A DNA stretch of 64,000 nt from Sphaerolaimus hirsutus (taxonomy: Eukaryota; Nematoda; Chromadorea; Monhysterida; Sphaerolaimidae), in assembly GCA_964036195.1 (NCBI GenBank), contig OZ038455.1, positions 3,675,855-3,739,854 of the forward strand. Direction: 5' to 3'. Positions 1 to 10,100 of the stretch are shown in pieces. Numbering within the stretch: position 1 is the first letter of the stretch; each line of letters opens with the position of its first letter. The position numbers were made by a program, and so were the translations under genes. The notes under the pieces are model-generated. The model was given only the letters and a program-made list of their open reading frames with translations. It was not told where the DNA came from and searched no databases.

Positions 1-200
1 CAATTGAACCATTTCGGGCCCATGACTGAACTCCCCTGTGCAAGGTGCTCTTGCCAGATTTGACTCCATGCGGCGTTCATGCGACCCACAAAGTCATTAT
101 ATTTTCGATCGAAATTCACGCCGTTGTGTTTCACAAAAAAGGCGGTGCACGCGTAAACGGAGTTTTCCAATTCAATGCTCCCCGCTGCCTTTGCTTCAGC
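1..200 (-). CDS. Exon 9 (partial) of the unknown minus-strand gene
   Basis: A 3' splice site (ttaatcattctcag) ends at 201, followed by a 66-codon open stretch that begins AEAKAAGSIELEN and contains WSQIWQEHL and SSVMGPKWFN. The intron before it is phase 0, matching exon 8, which ends at 613 with ATG|GTGGGT. It is cut off by the start of the window. The 264-base AT/homopolymer-rich stretch between about 265 and 470 belongs to intron 8. Confidence 0.6.
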
Positions 201-3200
201 CTGAGAATGATTAATGTGTATAAATAATCCAGTTTTATTGTATGTCACTATTACTGCTACGTATTCATTCACTTTTAAAAAAAAAAAAATTTTTTTTAAA
301 TATTTTTTTAAAAAAAACACCATTTTTATGAGATGTGGTTTCTTGGTATTTAGGCTGTTCAATTACCTGAGATGACCCATCGAGTAAATTATCAATTAAA
401 TTAATACACCTTGTTTTTAAAAGTATTTTTTTTTTAAATGTATTTTTTTTTTTAAAACTGTTTTTGAGGGGTTTTGTTGTTTGACATTCATTATATTTGG
501 CGTTTGCAGTAAAGTGAGTTTGATACAGTGAGTCCTCGCGATATTGTTCGGAACCACACATTGTCAGGGGTAGATTAGTACCTTGCAGCTTGTAATATGA
601 AAAAGAACCCACCATCATTAGGGCCAGGGCGATACATGGGAATTTTTTGCCGCCGCTGATGACTGTCAGAGGGAACATGTATCCTAGTATATCCAGCGGG
701 TCAGTGAGTGTCACCAGTATGTCATTTTTCCCATCTCTCCCGCGATACTCTTTTGGAATTGAGCCAATTTCCGCCGGGACATTCTGTGAGTAGAGAGCAA
801 GATGTGATTTCAAAATGTGGTAGGTTTTAAAAACGGATTTTATTTCAGTATAATAGTTAGGTTTCACAAAATTGTACTGGGACTCAAAATATCGAACACA
901 TCTATAGCCCCCCGAATATCTAACCTTAGGGGCATTGATGTCTGGTGCACTGGACAGTTTAGGAGCGATTTGCACATCTTCTATTCCTGTTTTGACCCGT
1001 TTCGGTTCGGATACACTCGTGCCAGTGTCCGTTTTGCGCTTCACCCCCGCTGTCGCATCGGCACCCCCCTTGACAACTGATGCAAAACTGGCTGGGCGCT
1101 GCTCGATTGCGGAAATTCTGTCTTTTATCTCGGTGATGTTTGCAAGTAGCTCATCGCGTTTCGACGTGCACTGAAAAGTGTAAGTTTTTGATCCGATTAA
1201 GTAGTGGCAAAAGCGATACCTTTCTATAGAATGACTCTTAAATTTTTTATTTTTTTTACTTTGTGGGAAAACCCCCGTACCTCGTATCGAAAAATTTTTT
1301 GTAAAAAGGGTGAGCATTGTTTTGTCCCTTTCGAAGATAAGTATACTCTCCGAAAAATGTATATTCGAACATTCAGACGATTGAAGGCATGGTTTAAAAT
1401 GTCTACCTACCGTTGTTGCATTTTCTGCCAGCTTATCATCCATTTTGACGGTATCGTCAATAAGCATAGTTATGTCCCCCTCGACGGCTTCTAGGCGTGC
1501 ATATACGCCATCACAATCTTCTTTAATGCCACTTGCAAAATCTGCCAGTAATATCTCCAGCTGAAAAGGTGTATGTTCGGTAAATTCCAAGATTATCTGG
1601 AAATGCTTATTAATTCGACCATCACATATTCTATTTTGAAACTTTTGCCATTTTCGGGCGTTGCAAACCATAGTTGCAAATATCCTGCCATTTTTTCTGA
1701 CATGTATCCTATTACCATTTAACCCCATATTGGCCGATTGCCAAAAAAAACCTGAAAACCACACCTGTTCATTGCACTTTGTCACCATACTCAACTCGGA
1801 CGCCGTGTGATGTAGGAGATGACTGATCATCATCACCGCTCTACAGACATTGTTGCTGCTATCCATCCCCCTGACACAGCTTTGAATTTCCGCCATCACA
1901 ATGTCTGGTTTGAATGGGGCACCCCCCACAGAGTACTGCCGCCGTAGTTCCGCTGCATAACTGTTCCAGTTGAAAAAATAGTTTTTGGGCGGCGCACTGG
2001 GATCTGCAACGATTTTAGATGTTCGTTTATCCCAAACAACTTTGTCATTAATATGTATTGACAATATTAGAATGACTTTTGACAATACTAGGGAAACATG
2101 CGTTGGAAATATTCCAAAAGTGTGGGCTAGCCTTTCCATTATATTTAAGCCCAGGACTACATTAATAATACCAGATAGCAGCCGTTGTAGGCAGTAGTAT
2201 TTAACAATTTTCCAGTGCGTGACCCCCCCCACGACAATTAACGTACTTAAGTGCTTGTGGAAATCATCCATAGACAGCGGGGGGTTGTTGCTTGTCTCTA
2301 AATCTCCTTTTAAATTCATCCCCCCCAATCTTGTGTTTGAACGTTCCAGTGCAGCAGTGCGCCGTTTTTGCAGTAGTTTGCTCGATTCCGCTCCTGCAGG
2401 GAATGTTAAAGTGCGTATAGGTTTCAGATTTTGAGTCAGAAATGACATGAACCCTGGTGTGTTTCGGACCAAGGCACACTTGAGTATTTGTACGTATTTA
2501 GGATATGTTTCCATGCGATTTTTGCCAACCCAATTCTCAGGGAATTTTGAAAGGTGTATAGAATTCAGATCTAATCTGTCTAACATCGTCAGATACAGAA
2601 TCAAGGTATATACACTTCTTAGCGTACAGCGCGTTGTACCCTGAATCTTATGAGAAACACTAAAATATTTTGTACATAGAGAATGCTCGATGATTCCCAT
2701 TAAAAATGTTGACCGAATGATACGAGATCCCAGAGTAGCTCGCCCCCAAAACCAGGTTAATGTCCACATACCCTGTGGTGGGAAACCATCGGTGCTGTCG
2801 GAAACGTCAACAGGAACAGTTGTCGGGTTAGAAACCCCCCCCCGCCAACGCCAATGCTTGTTCGGACAACGGCGGGTCGCTGCATTTCTGCGCCGGATCA
2901 GACCCCATTTCCGGCGATGGCTCGTCGTCCGGTAAATCACTGCAATGGTGGAACCATTTTTGTGCATTTGTATACTGAACGATATCTGTAGAATGTGACA
3001 TTAAACCCCCCTTATTTTTCATAATGTTTGTATCAGTCTTCAACCGTACTGAGCTTATTACGGGTATAGAAATTATCAATATAAAACCGTCAACATACCG
3101 TATAGCCGACAGCCTTGTCGGGTGTGGAGTTGTGCTGTATGATCTCTGCCGCGTGTTTTTAGACTTTTTCCATACCACTCTCAGCGCCGCCTTTTCAGCA

Positions 3201-3595
3201 TCATCCATTTTCGATATTGCCTCCTGAAAATGGGAAATAGGTTGAGATGGCATTGACCTTGAAATGATTTCGATACACCTCTCACACAATGTCACGATTT
3301 CGATTACGGTTGTAAATACCCATCGTATTTTAATTACGTATCCATGGGAACATGCGAATTTTATGGCCCATAAAACTCCCTGTATTTCTTTACCACTACA
3401 CGAATCTGTTGTAATTATTCGCCCATGAAACCATAAACAATTTACGACCCATAAAGTCACCTCAAATTTTTCCTCATCTTTTATTGCCAAAATCTCGGCC
3501 GCGTCGCTGTCGTCTGGCAGCGCTTCCTCAAATGTCTCTGTCGAATTTTTAGATGAGCGCAAACGCCCCGTTTTGCGCTTCGGCTTGTCGCTCAT
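1..3595 (-). CDS. Nine-exon gene of unknown function, 3' end beyond the window
   Basis: I do not recognise the family. Exons in transcript order: 3595-3461 (ATG), 3223-3099, 2939-2772, 2640-2247, 2003-1765, 1560-1411, 1170-925, 783-613, and 200 to 1 and beyond. All introns are GT-AG and splice phases agree at every junction. The protein opens basic then acidic (MSDKPKRK..., DDSDAAE), is proline/aspartate-rich around exon 3, has a coiled-coil in exons 6-7, then a basic Lys/Arg/Thr stretch (VKRKTDTGT, EPKRVKTG) that could be a nuclear signal. Two one-nucleotide frame breaks are visible: in a nine-G tract at about 2835-2843, and in exon 4 near 2545-2555. Each is restored by removing one base, so they are either sequence errors or pseudogenisation. 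The 'introns' are strangely stop-free (see findings). It could be a host gene, a domesticated mobile-element gene or an integrated viral gene. Confidence 0.6.
925..1560 (-). CDS. Exons 6-7: coiled-coil and ASVVK-like segment
   Basis: Exon 6 (1560-1411, 50 codons) and exon 7 (1170-925, 82 codons) join in phase 0. They carry heptad-like acidic/hydrophobic repeats (GVYARLEAVEGDITMLIDD; ELLANITEIKDRISAIE) followed by RPASFASVVKGG. A coiled-coil followed by an 'ASVVK'-type motif is reminiscent of LINE ORF1 or gag-type proteins. That is only a resemblance and no zinc knuckle or RRM is visible. Splice signals: cctttcag-type acceptors at 1561 and 1171, donors GTAGGTAG at 1410 and GTTAGATA at 924. Confidence 0.5.
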
Positions 3596-3982
3596 GTTGT
3601 TAGTATAGAAAAATATTAGTATAACAGCCCCCGGCGTATCTCTGCGTGTGTATAAGAGATTTTCAAGATTTTGGCAGCGTGCCAATTTTTCAAAATTTTT
3701 TGCCAGCGCCCTATTACGTAGCGGCGAAGTGAGTAAAGAAGGGAAAACATCAGGCATATCTATCCGATACACCATAAAGAGTAATGAGAATGATGATTGA
3801 GTTAGTGATTTGAATGTGAGAATGGTTTGACCTGTGAGAGGTCGAGCCAATAATTTTTGGCTCAGTGCCAATCCGGCATAGTCGGCTAGTTTGCCAACTT
3901 TTGACGACTGTCGGTCCTTGTTGGACTTTCGACAGCCGCCAGAGGTGGTCGACTCAACCACCTGAACCCTAACAACCCACAA
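3596..3982 (-). other. Stop-free leader upstream of the unknown gene's ATG
   Basis: Reading the minus strand from 3982 down to the ATG at 3595 gives 129 codons without a stop, in frame with exon 1. It could be 5' leader, coding sequence from an earlier start, or an upstream exon. The chosen ATG (3595-3593) starts a lysine/arginine-rich segment that looks more protein-like than the leader. No clear TATA box was seen. From about 3983 to 4378 the DNA is AT-rich with no recognised feature. Confidence 0.3.
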
Positions 3983-4378
3983 AAAACGTTTCCTAGCGTC
4001 AATCAGCGTTGTACCTGCTTGACCAGAAAGCGGATTTTTCTCCTTTTCAACTAGTTTCCCAGTTTTTGAGTATTTTTGGAAAATTTACAAATTTACATTT
4101 TTGGAAAATTTTTGGAAAATTAGCCCAATTTACACTCAAAATCACTCATTTACGTACCTTTTTGAGCATTTTGCCTAAGGTGTCAAATTTCCGTTTTCTG
4201 TTTTCCCGTTTCCGCTTTCCGCAGGCAATTTTCTTCCGTTATCGGTTCCGTTTTCCAGCAAGTGCAAAAAAATTTCCGTATCCGTTTTCCGTAAAAAAAA
4301 TTTGTTGACACCCTAATTTTGACCTTCAAATTCACAAGTACATGTGTTATGTGTCTTGAAAAAGCCTATCTGAAATAC

Positions 4379-4518
4379 GCATTCTGTACTCGAGTACTTT
4401 CAAAAAGTATACGTAAAAGCGAGTACAGCTACTTTTTTCAAAGTATAGGTATACGTATTTACTCAGTACTCGAGTATACGTACTTTTTGAGTAAAAGTAA
4501 ATACGTTTTAACAACTAT
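4379..4518. repeat. ACTCGAGTA-type repeat, copy 1 (partial)
   Basis: Built of alternating 'tactcgagtac', 'agtaaaagtaaatacg' and 'acttttaacaact' motifs. The same vocabulary recurs at 10220-11490 (interrupted) and 52252-52761. Its right edge ends in 'gttttaacaactatg', close to the 'TTTTAACAACTCTG' terminus of the longer copies. Confidence 0.5.
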
Positions 4519-4580
4519 GCTTGCAGGGTTGCAAACCACGCTTTTTGTGGTGTGAGGCATCTGGGGGCAATCTCGCAACC

Positions 4581-4790
4581 AGTGATGGAAAAGCGCCAGA
4601 AAAAAGGGCGCCAGGCGCCAATGGCGCCATAGCGCCATTCGGAAACTGGGCGCCACAGAAAAAGGGCGCCAGGCGCCAAGGGCGCCATGGCGCCATTCGG
4701 AAAGTGGGCGCCAGGCGTCAAGGGTGCCACGGGAAGAGGGCGCCATGGCGCCATTTGAAAATTAGGGCGCCAGGCGCCAACGGCGCCAGG
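4581..4790. repeat. GGCGCC hairpin element
   Basis: It begins 'agtgatggaaaagcgcc' and consists almost wholly of spaced GGCGCC/TGGCGC hexamers, so each strand can fold on itself. Frames on both strands stay open, giving spurious proline/alanine/arginine 'ORFs' (such as WRLAP repeats) that are not genes. The 'AGTGATGGAA' end is shared with the other copies. Confidence 0.7.
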
Positions 4791-5236
4791 ATAAATAAGT
4801 GTGTATGATACCCTGCGTGTGCTAACAATGGTTCTCAACACTATATTTCACACAATCACTTCTTTAATTATGTTCTCTAGCATGTAATCAACAAAAACGA
4901 AACTAGCAACAAAATTTTTGCATAAAATCATATTTACTCACGCGTGAATTTTAATTCAAACACAATGAAAATTGTCGCAAAGCATTCACCTCAAATAGAT
5001 TTTTGCAATGGATGTTTTTGGAGTGGATAAAAACGGAATTAAAACGATTTGAATCCGTTGATTGACGAGTTTGTTGGTTGCACGGCCCATCATTCCAGCC
5101 GAAGTGTCTGATAAACTATGGGATGAACGATTTCAATCCACTGGCACCGCGTGTATTTTTCCAGCGAATTTTGATTATCCACAGACTCGCTTTTTTCTTT
5201 TTTATCGTTTTCGCAGCGCTCACCTTGAAATCCTGC

Positions 5237-5457
5237 TGGCGCTATTTTGGCGCCCTTTTAAAGCAGGGCGCCAGGCGCCAAGGGCGCCACGGAAAAAGGG
5301 CGCACAGCGCCAAGGGCGCCATGGCGCCTTTCAGAAAGTGGGCGCCAGGCGCCAAGGGCGCCACAGAAAAAGGGCACCTAGCGCCAATGGCGCCATGGCG
5401 CGGCGCCCTTTGGCGCCCTCAAAAGGCGCCAGCGCCATGGCGCCATTCCATCACTAT
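5237..5457. repeat. GGCGCC hairpin element ending in TTCCATCACTA
   Basis: Dense GGCGCC palindromes, closing with 'gccattccatcactatg', the inverted form of the 'AGTGATGGAA' start seen at 4581. The copy looks nearly complete. About 5460-5950 has no recognised feature. Confidence 0.7.
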
Positions 5458-5956
5458 GACATACGTATGTGCCCCTGCATGTGCCCGGTATGTATGTTCC
5501 CCATATTTGGGAAAGTGCACGCGATTTTGAAAATCACCCATTTTTGGAATGCTAATCATGACACATATTTGAAAGGAAACTTGATACTGACAAGGCACTT
5601 TGTTTATCATATTCATTCCACACTAAGCTAACAGAGGGAACTTATTCAAGGATATATAATACTGTAGTTAAGAGGAAACTTGATAGAACGCAGACACACT
5701 CAGTTTACATAAACATGTTTACATGAACATTTCTGTGAAAAGCGTTAGAAAAAAGCAAAAACTTCAGTTGAATTAAAACGTAGTTGCAAATGCCAGTGCT
5801 CAGCCACATGTTTGATAGACTGCCTTAAATATTTATGTTTGAACTTAACTGTGGTACATTGATATGCTAGTGACTGCAGTGACATGACAAGCACAGTTAT
5901 TTATGTCTCACATTGGAAGTGTGCCAATGATAATTAAAGCATGCATTTTGGAGAAA

Positions 5957-6377
5957 ATACCGTATTACCTCGAAATACCCCCATGGGGGTTTATTATTTC
6001 GCCAGCAAAATTTGAGGGTGGGTTAATTCGAGGGGGGGTTTATTCGAGGGTTTTTTTTATTATTTCGCCAGAAAATTTCGTGGAATTCGTAGTAAAGAAT
6101 ACGCTATTTCTTACACAAAAACGGTAATAAATGTGAGAATATAGGTTATATTGGGGCTATAGATGTACATCTGTACATAAATGAGCGTATAAGAGTAGCT
6201 GCGATGCAAATAAGTAGTAATAAATACATCATGTACATTGCATACATGATGTACATCATTCCGGAGGGGGGGTATTTCGAGGGGGGGGGGGTTTATTATT
6301 TCCCCAGCCCATTTTGAGGGGGGGTTTATTCGAGGGGGGTTAATTCAAGGGGGGGGGATAATTCGAGGTAATACGGT
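5957..6377. repeat. ACCGTATT...AATACGGT element with G-run interior
   Basis: It starts 'ccgtattacctcgaaatacc' and ends 'cgaggtaatacggtatt', giving a terminal inverted repeat. Inside are repeated 'gggggtttattcgaggg' units with runs of 6-10 G. Internal 'tgtacatcattcc' palindromes occur near 6220-6265. It represents the most frequent repeat family of the window. About 6380-6727 is AT-rich with no recognised feature. Confidence 0.7.
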
Positions 6378-6727
6378 ATTAAAAAACTTTATTGTTGTGA
6401 GTACATTAAAGCAAAACGTTATAACAGTAATGAATTTGTCGTATTTTAATGATAATCAGATGCGCTTAATATTGTTGGTGCAAAGCAAGTGTGCATGGTG
6501 TAAAAAACGATGGCAAACTTTTTCGAAAAAAGTATTGAAATTTTGAAGTGTTTTTTTCAAAAATGACTTTTTGAATTTCCAATTTACTCCAAAAATATTT
6601 GTAAATTTTCGAATTTAGTTTTCAACTTTTCAAATCTTGTTGGCTACTTTTTCATTTTTTTGCCCCAAATTATTTCATTTTCGAATTGTATGCTGAATTT
6701 TTATTTTGCGGCTTTTTAAAACTGTTA

Positions 6728-6990
6728 AGCGGGAATTAGAGCTCAGCGTCGATTCGACGTGAAATGACGTCGTGAAATTAATTACACGAGTGTGGATCAA
6801 GCTACGGGTCTACAATTTTCTAAGGATAATATATGAATCAATACCTTAATCGTGTCCAATACTGAGTGTTATCAGCCACAACTAGAGCGAATTGTAAAAT
6901 TCAATTTTTATCATTTCACGTCATCATCATTTCACGTCACGGTGTCAGGGAACAACTTGACATTTCACGTCAGACTATTGCAAGCACGGA
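6728..6990. repeat. Solo arm of the GACGTGAAAT foldback element
   Basis: It begins 'agcgggaattagagctcagc' and runs through 'tcacgtcagactattgcaag'. It matches one arm of the near-perfect palindrome at 41001-41523 almost base for base, apart from small indels in the 'gacgtgaaat' repeats. Only one arm is present here. Confidence 0.7.
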
Positions 6991-7103
6991 CTGTGGAGTA
7001 TAAGCTGCTAGGCTGCAGATAGGTATTACATCGATTTACCATATCTTATATACCAATTGATCAATCACATCTATTGTTTACTGTTTTCCCATGATGTACT
7101 CAG

Positions 7104-7167
7104 ATGGCTGCAATCATCAGGGCACTTATTTTGGTTTCACTGTTCTGGCAAAATGCAGATTTCTCAG
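7104..7167 (+). CDS. Exon 1: signal peptide of the CUB protein
   Basis: The ATG at 7104 opens MAAIIRALILVSLFWQNADF, a short basic N-terminus followed by a hydrophobic core, as in a secretory signal peptide. The donor TTCTCAG|GTGTGT at 7168 leaves phase 1, which matches exon 2 (AC ACT TGT...). No clear TATA box was seen. The start is chosen because it gives a signal peptide in the frame of the first CUB. Confidence 0.65.
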
Positions 7168-10100
7168 GTGTGTTGCATCCTACATTTTATTCATTACATG
7201 TTGATGAAGATTTTGATTTTGTGATGATGACAAGTTTTTGGGCAACACAACCACAGCAAAAAAATGGGTTCGTGAAGCATGTGGAAGCAGGCTGGATGTG
7301 CCTGAAGCGGCCTCTGTGAAGACTAGTGATGTTAAAAGTGCCAGAACTTTGGCGCCAAAAGCACCATGCGCTTTTTCAACCCTTAGTGTCAAGCGCAAAT
7401 GGCGCCAGAGCAAAATGGCGCTAGGTGCCAGAACAGAAGCGCCATGACGCTTTTTGCATTGGCACTAGCGCCAAGCGCCAGCGCCAGACATTTTGTTTTT
7501 GGCGCCAGTCAAGTGCCATGGCGCTTTTTGCTTTGGTGCTAGATAGGGATGAAACCTCATACATATGCCACATAACACATAAATGATAAGTGTGTGGAAG
7601 TGTCTTCACAGAGGCTGCTTCACATTCACACCCTGCTTCAACATGCTTCACGATCCTATTTTTTGCAGTGATACAAAACCACATTCTCAACATTTGTCAT
7701 GTAGCTTTTCAACGCAGACACTTGTAACTGCTCTAGTACAACATATGGAAAAGATGTGCATACAGGCATCATAAAGTCACCAAATTACCCTGAACATTAT
7801 TGTAAAAATATTGAGTGCACCTGGATTATAGAGCCATCTGACAGCAATGATTTGGCGATAAAAATTGATTTTAAAGATTTTAATATTTGGAATGATTATT
7901 TGATTTTGAGTGTGACAAGTGACGACAAGGGTTTTCAAATGAGAGATGTTTATAATTATCGGTTGGTTGGATGCTGTTGGAAAAATTTGTAAAAAAATGT
8001 GTGATGGTGTATTTACTATTCACATAAGTTAGTTCTCTTCTAGTGGCTGAAAATTCATAAACTCGGCGGACATGAAACGAATCAGTGATTCGGCCCTTCG
8101 TTACCAATGACGTGTGTTTTTTAATTCGAACTTGAATGGACGGATTCCATTCGGTTCATGATACATTTGATTCAATCCGACTTTTTATGCGAGAATGATG
8201 TGAATTTGATAGACAACTCGTTATAGAACGTCGGATTGTTAGGTCTTAGGTAGGATCTTACCGTCGCAGTCCCGACAAATTCATTCAAAAAATTACGTAT
8301 GAACTTAGCGCTGCGTCCAAGATACTGTTGCGTTTTATATGAACGAAGTAAAAAACGCATGATTTCCGTTCGCGTCAACGATAATGACCGCGGAATGCAA
8401 TTAAGTCAACACAAGTGTCAACTCGTGTGTGGGCTGCCATTAGCGACCAATTGCGGTCGCTTAATCGCATTCCGCAGTCATTTTTGTTGACGCTGACGGA
8501 AATCATGTGTCTTTCATATTTGGTAACATTCTCGCAAACAGTAACTTGGACGTGTGCCAACTACGAATATACGCAGTTGTACGAAAATTCCTTAGACCAT
8601 TGACTTCTATAATGTCCGTCGAGTTTAAGTTCAAAATTTTCAAAGATAACAGTATTTGAATTTTGATTTGTTGAAATTTTAAGTTTTGTCAATATGCAAA
8701 CTCACATTAGAAATCCACAGTTCACCTGTATATTTGATATTAAAGCTAATAAGTGTAACAAACAATTTTTTACCAAAAAACGACTCTTAACCAAAAAATT
8801 TATCCCACAACCAAACACAACACAATTGAAAAATTTTTAAAACAGTTTTTGAAAAAAAACAAAAGGTTCATTTTTAATAAAAAAAACTTGCAACTTTATT
8901 TGCCCAGTATGACTAAAGAGCACAATGCTCCCTTCATCACTCCCCCTGGTGCTGGTGTTACACTGCAATTTGAATCAGATTATGTTTTGACAGAGCATGG
9001 ATTTTTTGCCACATTCACTAGAGTCAATGGTAAGCCATTTTTTGTTGTTGTTTTTGTTCTTGTATTTGTTGGAGAGTGATATATCACACAATAAAGTTGG
9101 GTGTGTGATGCACACTCACAGCACAAAATGGGTGTGTGGATGTGCAGTGAAGTGTCGTGAATAGTGATGGAAAAAGCGCCAGGCTTTCAGCGCCATGGCG
9201 CTTTTCTAACCCCGGCGCCAAGCGCCAATGGCGCCAGAGCAAAATGGCGCCAAGCGCCAAAAGCGCCATGGCGCTTTTCTGAACCTCAGCGCCAAGCGCC
9301 AATGGCGCCAGAGGGTGATGGCGCCAAGCGCCAATAGCGCCAGCGCCAAAATTTTTTTTCTACAATTTGATGGTAGAAAAATGAGTGCATAACTGTGAGT
9401 GACGTACCGCTGAAGTCATAGTAGTCTATTCAACTTTTGCCCATTCAAACAACCACTAAATCGGGGCAAAGTTTCTCAAAAAAGCGCTCTGGAGACATAC
9501 GTATCTGGTCGATTTGGGGGGGTGGGGGGGCTCGAGCGATAGTAGCCTAAAATTTAGCCTCAGGTTAGATAGATAGCTGAGCGGCACCGGGGATAGATAG
9601 ATAGCCGGAGCGTTTGTTGGGGGGTAACCCCCCCCCCCCCACCCCCCTCCAACCCCCGCCAGACTGAACCCCTGATTTAGACTGCAACAAAGAATTGGGA
9701 GGAAAGCATAAAAGGGGATTTACCGCTATTTTAACACCTCTGCTTTTATTCGATGTTCACATCTATTTATATAAAGTCTACCCTAATATTAATCAATATT
9801 TATTCAGTTGCCTCAAAATTGATCAACTGCAGTGTCGATTTCCCCGTATTATAAAATTTTTTTATTATCATGGTTGGCGCTTTTTTGGCGCCATTTATAA
9901 TGCCGGCGCCAGGCGCCAATAGCGCCACCAGAAAATGGTGCCAAGCGCCAAAAGCGCCATGGCGCTTTCTCAAACACCAGCGCCAAGCGCCAATGGCGCC
10001 AGAGCGTTTTAGCGCCAAGCGCCAAAAGCGCCATGGCGCTTTTTGCTTTGGCGCTAGCGCCAGGCGCCAGCGCCATGGCGCTTTTCCATCACTAGTCGTG

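Noticed and set aside
4459-4841. Several overlapping open frames on both strands in 4459-4841, and similar ones at 5062-5631, 9084-9302, 9800-10133, 30743-31144 and 50938-51377
   Set aside because: They are translations of GGCGCC palindromes, open on both strands for composition reasons, without splice or start context.
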